A stretch of 64,000 nt of DNA from Paracidovorax anthurii. GTDB lineage: Bacteria > Pseudomonadota > Gammaproteobacteria > Burkholderiales > Burkholderiaceae_C. The stretch is taken from positions 171,666 to 235,665 of the forward strand of contig NZ_QLTA01000002.1 in NCBI RefSeq assembly GCF_003269065.1. Reading direction: 5' to 3'. The translations under genes and the position numbers were made by a program. The number at the start of each line of letters is the position of its first letter. Position 1 is the stretch's first letter. Below are positions 56,564-64,000 of this stretch, in pieces. The notes beneath the pieces are model-generated. The model was not told the DNA's origin. It was given only the letters and a program-made list of their open reading frames with translations, and did no database searches.

Positions 56564-56790
56564 GCCTGACAGCGATCAGGCATCGCCGGACGAAGCTAAA
56601 CCACCGGCCGACGGCATGCAGTGCCGTGGCAGGGCAGGATGAAACTTTCAAGGCAAACCCCTGGAGGCAATACCTTGCCTCCTGCTCCATGGACCTTCAC
56701 CCTCCATGCAGCAAAAAAGATGGCTAAGGACCTTTGTGTCAGCCGTCAAGCCCGGTAGCCGACCGACAGGTCCTACCGGGCTTTCTTTTT
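56564..56790 (+). ncRNA. candidate structured RNA or attenuator leader upstream of DUF748 gene
   Basis: From the predicted start to the terminator there is no good ORF, but there is a series of strong hairpins: GCCTGA/TCAGGC (about 56564-56582), ACGGCA/TGCCGT near 56613-56630, GGAGGCA/TTGCCTCC (about 56661-56682), and a terminator AGCCCGGTAG/CTACCGGGCT (56749-56782) followed by TTCTTTTT. GGACCT (about 56729-56734) can also pair with AGGTCC (about 56768-56773), which overlaps the terminator. This would allow a switch between antiterminator and terminator. It does not match any class I recall (6S, SRP, cobalamin, TPP, c-di-GMP and others). It could be a free sRNA or a leader. Confidence 0.55.
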
Positions 56791-56858
56791 GCATTTTGTT
56801 ACTTTTGCGCCGCAGCCAGTTCTGCTGGAATCCGGGTATGGGTGCTCAGGGAATCAGG

Positions 56859-59800
56859 ATGAAGTTCGTGGCGGTGGGGGCGCGCTGGCGCGCGAGGGTC
56901 CTGCGCAGGGGCTGGACCCGGTGGGTCGCGTTCTGCGCAGCGGGGCTGCTGGCGTTCTGGGCCGTCGCATGGCTGGCCGTGCCGCCGCTCGCGCGGGCCG
57001 GCATCGAGGGCTGGGCTTCGGAGCGGTCGGGGCGGGCCGTCACCATCGGGCGCGTGGATTTCACGCCCTGGACCCTGGAGCTGGCCCTGCACGACATCGC
57101 CGTCGCATCGGCCCGGCCCGGTGCACCGCCCTTGCTGGAGATCCGCCGCATCTATATAGACATGGAGCTGCAGTCCCTGGTGAGATGGGGGCCCGTGCTG
57201 GACGCCGCCGAGGTCGATGCCCCCCGGCTGCGCCTGACCCGCGAGGTGGACAACCGCTACGACATCGATGACCTGCTGGAGCGCTGGGCCGCGCGCCCCG
57301 CGGCGGAAGACGGTGCGGGCGGTGGTGGCGCGCGCTTCGCCCTCTACAACCTCCTGCTGCGCGATGGCGCCGTGGACTTCACCGACCGCACGACTGGTCG
57401 GACCCACGAACTGCGCGCCCTGGAGCTGGGCATTCCGTTCCTGAGCAACCTGCCGGCGGACCGGCAGGTGACGGTGACTCCCCGGCTGGCCTTCTCGCTC
57501 AATGGCAGCGCCTTCGATTCCGGCGCGCGCGCCACTCCATTTGCGCAGGACCGCCACACCCAGGCGCGCCTGCGCATCGATGCCCTGGACCTGGCCCCGC
57601 TGCGCGCCTACTGGCCCGCGGCGCTGCCGCTGCTGCCCGGCGCGGGCACCCTCGATGCCCGCCTGGACTTCGCGTTCACCCAGGGCGCAGAGCCCGTGCT
57701 CACGGTCAGCGGCGACGTCCGGCTGTCGGATGTTCGCCTGGATGCGCGGGCCGGGGGCGGGCCCGTGTCGTTCCAGTCGCTGCGGGTGCGGGCCGCGTCG
57801 GTGCAGCCCTTCCAGCGCATCGCCCATCTGGCCTCGGTCGAATGGACGGCGCCGCGCCTGGATCTGCGGCGCGATGCGCAGGGCCGCATCGCGTGGCCCG
57901 GGGCCGGGCAGCCTGCGGCGTCCGGCGGTCCGGCTGCCGCGGTATCGCCGCCCTGGCGCGTCGCGGTCGATCATGTGGCGGTGGATGGCGGCCGGATCGG
58001 CTGGCGGGACGAGGGCGCCGCGAAGCCAGTCGCGCTGGCGCTGGACGGCGTGCTGGTGCGTGCATCGTCTGTGGCATGGCCCTGGCAGCGTGCCATTCCC
58101 TTCGCATTGAACGCACGGGTGGCGGCTCCCGTGGAGGGCGCGCCTTCCGCACCCGATGCGCCGGGCACGGTTGCGGCGAAGGCGCCGCATGCGGCGTCGC
58201 TGCGCATCGCCGGGCAGGCGTTGCCGGGCCGGGGGCAGGTGGCGGTCTCAGTGCGCGGCCTGCCCCTGTCGCCCTTCGGCCCTTACTGGGCCGGGGCGCT
58301 GGCGCCGCAGATCCAGGGAATGGTGGACGCCGATGGCGGCTTCGCCTGGAACGCGGGCGCCATGGTCGCGAAAGTGGCCCGCCTGTCCGCCGACGGCGTT
58401 GCGCTGTCGTGCCCAGGCGCCGGGCCCTGCGGGGCACCGGCCGCCGCGCTGCCCCAGGCCCGGGTGGCCGGAGCGTGGGCCGAGGCCCGGCGGCTCCAGT
58501 TCGAGGAGGCCTGGGTCCGCCTGCCCGAGCGCACGGTGGCGATCGGCCGCGCTAGCGCCAGCGGGCCCCGGCTGCGCGTCGAGCGGAGCGCTCAGGGGCG
58601 CTGGATGTTCGAGGACTGGCAGCCCACCGCGCCGGCGGAGGGCGCGGCACATGGCGTGGCACGCGGCGGGGCGGCCGCGATGCCGTGGTCGGTCCGCCTG
58701 GAGGAGGTGGCGGTGGACGAGGGCGCCCTGGCATTCCGCGATGCCCTGCCGGCTTCTGCGGTGGAAGTGCAGTTGTCGGGGTTGCGGCTGCAGGCGCGGC
58801 CGGTGGTTCCGCCATCGGGCCGCTCCGAGGGCCCGGCGGTGCCCGCGCAGGTGAGCCTTTCCGCGCAGGTCGGCGCGGGCCGCCGCGAGCCGGGCCGCAT
58901 CGCCTACGAGGGCACCCTGTCGATGGCGCCGTGGGCCGCGCAGGGAAAGCTGCAGGCGCAGCATGTCCCGCTGCATGCCTTCGAGCCCTATGTGGCCCCC
59001 TGGCTGAACGTGAACATCGTGCGCGCAGAAGGCGGCTTCGAGGGTGACGTCCGCTATGCGGGCACGCCCGGAGGGCCCACGGTCTCGGTGCGCGGCAACG
59101 CGGCACTCGACGAACTGCGCGTGCGCGCCGTGGCCCCGGAGCAGCCGGAGCGCGCCGAGCCGGCCGGGGCCGCGCGCGGGGAGGAGCTGCTGCGCTGGCG
59201 CAGCCTCGCCCTGCAGGGCGTGGAGGTGGCTGCCGCGCCGGGCCTTCCGGTCCGCGTGGATGTGCGCGAGACCGCGCTGAGCGATTTCTTCGCGCGCGTG
59301 GTGCTCCAGAAGAGCGGCCGCCTGAACCTGCAGGAGCTGGTGCGCGCGCAGGCGCGGCCCGCTGCCACGGGCGCCACGGCTGGCGATGCACCGGCGCAGG
59401 CCGCCGCGGCGCCGGCACGTCCCGCGCCCATCGTGCGCTTCGGCCCCGTGGCGGTGTCCGCGGGGGCGGTGCGGTTCACCGACTATTTCATCGAGCCCAA
59501 TTACTCCGCCGACCTGAGCGAGCTGGCCGGCCGGCTCAGCGCTTTCTCCTCCGAGCCGCAGGCCGGCGGCGCTGCGCCGGAGATGGCCGAGCTGGAGTTG
59601 CGGGGGCGTGCCCAGGGCTCGGCCTCGCTGGAGATCACGGGGCGGCTCAATCCGCTGGCCCGGCCCATGGCGCTGGACATCCAGGGGCGTGTGCGCGATC
59701 TGGAGCTGCCGCCGCTCTCGCCCTACGCCGTCAAGTACGCGGGGCACGGAATCGAGCGCGGCAAGCTCAGCATGGACGTGAACTACCGGGTGCTGCCGGA

Positions 59801-60647
59801 CGGGCAGCTCACGGCCGGCAACAAGCTCGTGCTGCACCAGCTGGCCTTCGGCGAGCCGGTGCAGGGCGCGCCCGCCAGCCTGCCGGTGCGGCTCGCTGCG
59901 GCGCTGCTGGCCGACCGCAACGGCGTGATCGACCTGGACCTGCCCATCAGCGGCTCCCTCAACGACCCGCAGTTCCGGCTGGGCCCCGTCATCCTGCGGG
60001 CGCTGGGGAGCCTGGTTTTGAAGGCCATCACCTCGCCGTTCTCGCTGCTCGCGAATGCCTTCGCGGGGGGCGAGGCGGAGCAGGGGGCGGTGGCGTTCGC
60101 TCCGGGCAGCAGCGCGCTCGATGGCGCCGCGCGCGAGGGGCTCGACAAGGTCGCGCGGGTGCTCGGGGAGCGGCCGGCCCTGCGGCTGACGGTGGTGGGC
60201 CATGCCCTGGCCGACGGCGAGCGCGACGCGTGGAAGCGCGAGCGGCTGAAGTCGCAGGTGCTCGCCCTGCAGCAGCGGCGCCAGCCCGCGCGCGCGTCGG
60301 CCGATGGCGCTGCCGTGGCGGCGCGCCCGGGGGAGGCCGCCGACGCCCCGGCGTATGCCGATGCGCTCAAGGATCTCTACCGCCGCTCCGACATCGCCAA
60401 GCCGCGCAACCTTCTGGGGCTGGCCAAGGATCTGCCGGTGCCGGAAATGGAGGCGCTGCTGCTGTCGCAGATGCCCGTGCCCGCCGATGCGATGCGCGAG
60501 CTGGCGCAGGCGCGCGCCGTGGCGGTGCGGGACTATCTGGCCCAGCGCGGCCTGCCCATGGAGCGGCTGTTCGTGGGCGCGCCCCGCGTGGACGAGTCCG
60601 CCGCCCAGGGGGCCGTGCAGGCGGAGCTGGTGCTGTCCACCCGCTGA
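56859..60647 (+). CDS. DUF748/AsmA-like large envelope protein
   Basis: The 1262-residue protein has an N-terminal membrane segment (WVAFCAAGLLAFWAVAWLAV, about 24-43) and long AsmA/DUF748 repeats in the periplasm (e.g. IGRVDFTPWTLELALHDI, LSDVRLDARAGG, LDIQGRVRDLELPPLSPYAV). Near the C-terminus VAFAPGSSALDGAAREGLDK begins an OmpA/SpoIID-like peptidoglycan-associated stretch (ALRLTVVGHALADGERD). AsmA-like proteins help move phospholipids between membranes; assignment here is by family only. The ATG at 56859 is chosen for a GGGA ribosome site; ATG 56838 is an alternative. The candidate RNA and terminator precede it. Confidence 0.85.
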   Translation: MKFVAVGARWRARVLRRGWTRWVAFCAAGLLAFWAVAWLAVPPLARAGIEGWASERSGRAVTIGRVDFTPWTLELALHDIAVASARPGAPPLLEIRRIYIDMELQSLVRWGPVLDAAEVDAPRLRLTREVDNRYDIDDLLERWAARPAAEDGAGGGGARFALYNLLLRDGAVDFTDRTTGRTHELRALELGIPFLSNLPADRQVTVTPRLAFSLNGSAFDSGARATPFAQDRHTQARLRIDALDLAPLRAYWPAALPLLPGAGTLDARLDFAFTQGAEPVLTVSGDVRLSDVRLDARAGGGPVSFQSLRVRAASVQPFQRIAHLASVEWTAPRLDLRRDAQGRIAWPGAGQPAASGGPAAAVSPPWRVAVDHVAVDGGRIGWRDEGAAKPVALALDGVLVRASSVAWPWQRAIPFALNARVAAPVEGAPSAPDAPGTVAAKAPHAASLRIAGQALPGRGQVAVSVRGLPLSPFGPYWAGALAPQIQGMVDADGGFAWNAGAMVAKVARLSADGVALSCPGAGPCGAPAAALPQARVAGAWAEARRLQFEEAWVRLPERTVAIGRASASGPRLRVERSAQGRWMFEDWQPTAPAEGAAHGVARGGAAAMPWSVRLEEVAVDEGALAFRDALPASAVEVQLSGLRLQARPVVPPSGRSEGPAVPAQVSLSAQVGAGRREPGRIAYEGTLSMAPWAAQGKLQAQHVPLHAFEPYVAPWLNVNIVRAEGGFEGDVRYAGTPGGPTVSVRGNAALDELRVRAVAPEQPERAEPAGAARGEELLRWRSLALQGVEVAAAPGLPVRVDVRETALSDFFARVVLQKSGRLNLQELVRAQARPAATGATAGDAPAQAAAAPARPAPIVRFGPVAVSAGAVRFTDYFIEPNYSADLSELAGRLSAFSSEPQAGGAAPEMAELELRGRAQGSASLEITGRLNPLARPMALDIQGRVRDLELPPLSPYAVKYAGHGIERGKLSMDVNYRVLPDGQLTAGNKLVLHQLAFGEPVQGAPASLPVRLAAALLADRNGVIDLDLPISGSLNDPQFRLGPVILRALGSLVLKAITSPFSLLANAFAGGEAEQGAVAFAPGSSALDGAAREGLDKVARVLGERPALRLTVVGHALADGERDAWKRERLKSQVLALQQRRQPARASADGAAVAARPGEAADAPAYADALKDLYRRSDIAKPRNLLGLAKDLPVPEMEALLLSQMPVPADAMRELAQARAVAVRDYLAQRGLPMERLFVGAPRVDESAAQGAVQAELVLSTR

Positions 60648-60868
60648 CAGGGGCGAGGGGCTGACAGTGCCCGCCGAAGACCCGGTTGCAGTGCGCCGAG
60701 TCCGCCCCATATGCAGGCTCCGGGGCCGATTCCCCGGCCGGCGAGTCCGTCCCGTTCGAGGGGGCTGCCAAAACCGGGCCAAAATAGCGCCCTTGCCGTT
60801 TCGCGGAGCCACTGGCGCCGTGTGCCGGCGCTGGTGCCGCCGGCACCGGCCTCCTCCTGATCCGAACC

Positions 60869-63565
60869 ATGTTTCCTTTTTCTTCTCGCAACAAAATGTC
60901 CGACGCACCCGAAGTGAACCCGGCCCCGGCCAAAGCCTCCGAGCCGCATCCGCTGGACACGCTGACGGGCGGCGCCTTCTCGGCGGCCACGTCGGGTGAA
61001 CGCGCCTCGCGCATCCGCGACTGGCTGGCCACGCAGCCCGCACCCGAGCAGTTGCAGGAAGTGTTCAAAGAGCTCAGCGGCCGCGACAAGGGCGCCGCGC
61101 GCGCGGTGCGCGAACGCCTCGACGAAATCCGGCGCGCCAAGGGCCAGGAAGCCATCGCCGCCGAATGGGCCGACAAGGCCACGGCGCTGCTGGAGGGCTC
61201 CAGGTTCCATATCGCCGATGCCCTGGCCTGGCAGCGCGATGCCGCCAAGGCGGGCGCGCCGCTGTCGCGCGAGCCGCTCGCGTCGCTCAAGGGCCGCCTG
61301 ACCGAGCGCATGAAAGTCATCGAAGACCTGCAGCACCGCGTGCAGGTCCAGCGCGAGGCCGCCGTGCTGCTGGCCCAGCGCATCGAAGTGCTGTCCACCA
61401 AGCCCTGGCGGGATGCGCTGGCGGCGCTCGATGCCCTGCGCACCGACGTGGACCGCTGGCAGCAGCAGGCCGACGAACTGGCCGGCGACGCCGCATGGCC
61501 CAGCGTCGAGGCCCGCTTCCCGCCCCAGCTCGACGCATCGCGCACCCAGTTGCTCGTGGTCTGGAACGCGTTCCAGCCGGCCATCGCCCAGGCGGCCGCT
61601 GCGGCCGAGAGCCCCGAGGCCCCCTTGCCGCCCGTGCCCGTGTGGGCCGAGGAGCTGCGCATCGCGCGCGGCGGCGAGCCGCTGGCCGAAGGCGCGGGCG
61701 GCGCGGCGCCGGCCGCTGCCGGTGCTCCGACCGCGCGGGGGCCCAAGACCGATCCGGCCGTGCGCGAGAAAGCCGTGCAGGCCGTGCGTGCGGCCCTGGA
61801 AAAACTCCTGAATGAAACCGCGCAAGGCCATGGCAAGGCCACGGCCGGTGCCGCCGCGGCCCTGCGCACGGTGCTCAAGCAGCACGGCCGGCACATCGAC
61901 GCCGGGCTGGAGCACGAAGTCCACACCGCGCTCGTGGCCGCGGGCGAGCTGCAGGGCTGGCAGCGCTGGAGCGCCGACCAGGTGCGCGAGGACCTGGTGG
62001 CCCGTGCCGAGGCCCTGCTCAACCGGCCGGAAGGCCAGGCCCTGGGCGGCCGCAAGATCCAGGAGAGCCTGCGCCAGTTGCGCGAGCAGTGGAAGCAGAC
62101 CGACCAGGGTGGCACGGCCAACCATGCGCTGTGGAAGAAGTTCGACGAGGCCTGCAATGCCGCCCACAAGGTGGTGGAGGCCTGGCTGGAGAAAGTGCGC
62201 GCCGATGCGGCCGAGCACAAGGCCCAGCGGCTCGCGCTGATCCAGGAGGTGCAGGACTGGGCGGCCGCCCAGGCGGCGCAGGGCAAGCCCGACTGGAAAC
62301 AGATCAACCGCGCGCTGCACCAGTTCGCCGACCGCTGGCGCGAAGGCGGTCATGTGAACGAGAAGACGTTCGCCGAACTGCAGCCGCAGTGGAAGCAGGC
62401 GCTGGCCGCAGCGTCCGCGCCGCTGGATGCCGCCCAGAAGGAAAGCCTGGCCCGGCGCCACGCCATGATCGACGAGGCGGTGGCTTTGGGCGCGGCGCCT
62501 TCCTTGCGCGTGGATGCCGTCAAGGGCCTCCAGCAGCGCTGGCAGGCCGAGGCCCAGGTGGTGCCGCTCGACCGCAAGCATGAACAGAAACTCTGGGATG
62601 CCTTCCGCAAGCCCATCGACGAAGCGTTCCAGCGCAAGTCGGCGGACCGTGACAAGGTGGCCGGGGAGGTCAGCGCCCGCGATCGCACCGTGCTCGATGC
62701 GTCCAAGGCGCTGGAGCAGGCCAATGCCTCGGGTGACGTGCCGCAGATCCGTGCAGCGCTCGCGGCACTGGAAGCCGCCATGCGGGGGCAAGCCGCTGCC
62801 CCAGCCGCCCCTTCCGAAGGAAATCAATCGGTAGTCGCCGAAAACACTGCACAGTCTGCTCCTGAAAATGTAGCAGGCGACGAGGCTTCCGCCGCTCCGG
62901 CGCCCGCGCCCAAGCCGGCACGCCCCGTGGTGGCCGTGCGCGGGGACGATCGCCCCGGCGCCAAGCGCGACGTGCCCGCGGCCCCAGCGCGCCCGGGCCG
63001 TCCCGGCGAGCGGGACCGCAGGGATCCGCGTGGCGGACGCGAGGGGGGCGATCGCTTCGGAGACCGGGGTGGCCGCGGAGGGGACCGCGCCATGGAAGCG
63101 CGGGGCCCGCGCTTGGGCGATGCCGCCTTCCGTGCCCAGCGCGACGCGGTGGAGCATGCCCAGTTGGCGCTGCGCAAGCTGGCGGCGCAGGCCCATGGCG
63201 AGGCGCTTACCCAACTGCTGACGGCCTGGGAAAAGCGCGACCCCTCGCAACTGCCCTCCGCGCAGGAGCTGGGCTCGCGGGTGTCCGCCGGCGTGCGCGG
63301 CAACTGGGTCCAGGCGCTCTCCGGTGCGGTGGCGGGCGATGCCTCCGAGGCGCTGCTGCGGCTGGAGATGGCGGCCGAGGTGCCGACGCCGGCGGATCAA
63401 CTGCCGGCGCGCCGCGCGCTCCAGTTGCAGTTGCTCACCCGCCGCAACGATCCGCAGCCCGCGCAGACCTGGGCCCAGGATGCTGCGCGCGTGCTCTCCA
63501 GCGCCAGCGATGCCGGCAATGCGCGCCGCCTGCAGAACGCCCTCAAGGTGCTGCTGCGCACGTAG
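60869..63565 (+). CDS. DUF349 domain protein with helical repeats
   Basis: The 898-residue protein is mostly alpha-helical and contains several DUF349 repeats (each about 70 residues, with the pattern LxxLREQWKQTDQGGTANHA LWKKFDEACNA and LQQRWQAEAQVVPLDRKHEQ). The last 150 residues are helical and the segment at about 655-740 is Pro/Arg/Gly-rich and probably disordered. A 49-bp repeat copy (62826-62874) lies in frame at that disordered segment. DUF349 proteins have no known activity. The gene stands alone, 221 bp after the DUF748 stop, and is followed by a MITE-like palindrome. Confidence 0.85.
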   Translation: MFPFSSRNKMSDAPEVNPAPAKASEPHPLDTLTGGAFSAATSGERASRIRDWLATQPAPEQLQEVFKELSGRDKGAARAVRERLDEIRRAKGQEAIAAEWADKATALLEGSRFHIADALAWQRDAAKAGAPLSREPLASLKGRLTERMKVIEDLQHRVQVQREAAVLLAQRIEVLSTKPWRDALAALDALRTDVDRWQQQADELAGDAAWPSVEARFPPQLDASRTQLLVVWNAFQPAIAQAAAAAESPEAPLPPVPVWAEELRIARGGEPLAEGAGGAAPAAAGAPTARGPKTDPAVREKAVQAVRAALEKLLNETAQGHGKATAGAAAALRTVLKQHGRHIDAGLEHEVHTALVAAGELQGWQRWSADQVREDLVARAEALLNRPEGQALGGRKIQESLRQLREQWKQTDQGGTANHALWKKFDEACNAAHKVVEAWLEKVRADAAEHKAQRLALIQEVQDWAAAQAAQGKPDWKQINRALHQFADRWREGGHVNEKTFAELQPQWKQALAAASAPLDAAQKESLARRHAMIDEAVALGAAPSLRVDAVKGLQQRWQAEAQVVPLDRKHEQKLWDAFRKPIDEAFQRKSADRDKVAGEVSARDRTVLDASKALEQANASGDVPQIRAALAALEAAMRGQAAAPAAPSEGNQSVVAENTAQSAPENVAGDEASAAPAPAPKPARPVVAVRGDDRPGAKRDVPAAPARPGRPGERDRRDPRGGREGGDRFGDRGGRGGDRAMEARGPRLGDAAFRAQRDAVEHAQLALRKLAAQAHGEALTQLLTAWEKRDPSQLPSAQELGSRVSAGVRGNWVQALSGAVAGDASEALLRLEMAAEVPTPADQLPARRALQLQLLTRRNDPQPAQTWAQDAARVLSSASDAGNARRLQNALKVLLRT
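62826..62874 (+). repeat. 49-bp dispersed element, copy 7 (inside the DUF349 gene)
   Basis: The left half-motif has drifted (AATCGG-TAG) but TCGCCG, the 17-base spacer and the dyad GCTCC-TGAAAAT-GTAGC are kept. It shares ACTGCACAGTCTGCT with copy 2 and encodes V-A-E-N-T-A-Q-S-A-P-E-N in frame. Confidence 0.8.
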
Positions 63566-63683
63566 CCCGTCGGTGGGGCCGTTGATCCGGCAGGCGCCGC
63601 CGCCGGGTGGCGTGGGAAATCCTTCCACGCCACGCGCATCGGGCCTGCTGGAATTTTCCTGGTGCCTGGATACCGGGCGCCAG

Positions 63684-63856
63684 AAAAGCACAAAGCCGCC
63701 TCGAGGGCCAATGCCAGTCAGTTAAGCGTTTGCGATCCAGCCAACCCTGCAAGAAGGAGCGCGAAATGCGCTCCTTTTTTGTTTCAAGCGGCCTCAAAGG
63801 CTGCCGGTCAGGGCTTAACTGACTGGCATTGGCCTCGAGGGCGGCTTTGTGCTTTT
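63684..63856. repeat. MITE-like palindromic element with 44-bp arms
   Basis: Arms 63684-63727 and 63813-63856 are inverted repeats with a few mismatches (AAAAGCACAAAGCCGCC and GCCAATGCCAGTCAGTTAAG recur in reverse). The 85-bp interior contains a strong hairpin terminator but no gene. The layout resembles a miniature inverted-repeat element or decayed IS end pair; no transposase is visible. Confidence 0.7.
63754..63780 (+). terminator. rho-independent terminator inside the palindromic element
   Basis: AAGGAGCGC/GCGCTCCTT stem (63754-63776) around a GAAAT loop followed by TTTTTTG. It should end transcription from the DUF349 gene. Confidence 0.85.
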
Positions 63857-63911
63857 TTTGCTTGGGAAGGGTGGTAATCGGCCCTTTGGAATGGGGCCTG
63901 CTTCGGGCAAT

Positions 63912-63941
63912 AAAAAAGCCGCTGATTGCGCAGCGGCTTTT
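63912..63941 (-). terminator. terminator of tRNA-Leu (bidirectional)
   Basis: AAAAGCCGCTG/CAGCGGCTTTT stem with a six-base loop and T-runs on both sides, seven bases after the tRNA 3' end on the minus strand. Confidence 0.85.
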
Positions 63942-63947
63942 AATGTT

Positions 63948-64000
63948 TGGTGCCCAGGAGAGGACTCGAACCTCCACGATGTTACTCGCTAGTACCTGAA
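63948..64000 (-). tRNA. tRNA-Leu(CAG), cut by the window edge
   Basis: On the minus strand the 3' part is complete: CCA, acceptor strand, T arm GGTTCGAGTCC and a long variable arm (CGAGTAACATCG). The anticodon loop (TTCAGGT, anticodon CAG, plus-strand 63996-63998) is cut at 64000. The 5' half lies beyond the window. Confidence 0.93.

Noticed and set aside
56564..56790. 6S RNA, c-di-GMP-I aptamer or SRP RNA as the identity of the candidate RNA
   Set aside because: The long closing stem of 6S RNA is absent, GEMM-type conserved segments are not found in the right order, and the SRP Alu/GGAA core is missing.

Overview
This window is about 64 kb of GC-rich bacterial chromosome (coding third positions mostly G or C). 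Gene content points to a betaproteobacterium of the Comamonadaceae, most likely Acidovorax/Paracidovorax or a close relative: polyhydroxyalkanoate metabolism, a TctCBA/TctDE tricarboxylate system, an nrdR-glyA pair with a ZTP riboswitch, and RSM-like filamentous phage integration at tRNA-Ser. The genus is an inference from gene content.

Layout. 0.2-11.3 kb: a DUF3014 membrane protein, a small monooxygenase, a divergent Lrp/AsnC regulator and PDH-type E1 pair, a 0.76-kb imperfect palindrome, an MtfA-like peptidase, and a leftward envelope cluster (TPR/NTF2 protein, L,D-transpeptidase, two cyclophilins, LpxH). 11.5-17.3 kb: rightward housekeeping genes cysS, an AlkA-type glycosylase, accA, tilS, lysC and tRNA-Ser(GCT). 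17.3-24.9 kb: a complete-looking 7.6-kb filamentous (inovirus) prophage in the 3' end of tRNA-Ser, bounded by a 13-bp direct repeat. It has a repressor, small ORFs, ssDNA-binding protein, major coat, TspB-like adsorption protein, DUF2523 protein, Zot, Rep and a small serine recombinase. 24.9-32.7 kb: a TetR regulator with a decayed SDR gene and a thioesterase, then hslR-tctE-tctD divergent from tctCBA. 32.7-36.6 kb: an iron-uptake operon (small membrane protein, TonB receptor, PepSY protein) with a Fur-like box. 36.8-39.5 kb: 3-hydroxybutyrate oligomer hydrolase and a phasin. 39.5-44.4 kb: inverted intergenic repeats around a SnoaL-like protein, a two-component system and hemH. 44.5-52.9 kb: HAD hydrolase, CoA-transferase, hydrolase plus sulfhydrylase pair, CBS protein, aroC and a large uncharacterised EF-hand/membrane protein. 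53.2-64 kb: nrdR, riboswitch-preceded glyA, a lytic transglycosylase, a candidate structured RNA, an AsmA/DUF748 protein, a DUF349 protein, a MITE-like palindrome and a tRNA-Leu(CAG) cut by the window edge.

The most notable non-genic signal is a 49-bp element found seven times. Its plan is GGCTCC-N3-TCGCCG-N17-GCTAT-N7-RTAGC with fixed spacing. Four copies are intergenic and three lie in frame inside genes (the E1 gene, tilS and the DUF349 gene), where they add short peptides. Other notable items are the palindrome flanked by G/T-rich gene tails, the phage repressor whose C-terminus changes on integration, and the uncatalogued 56.5-kb RNA.
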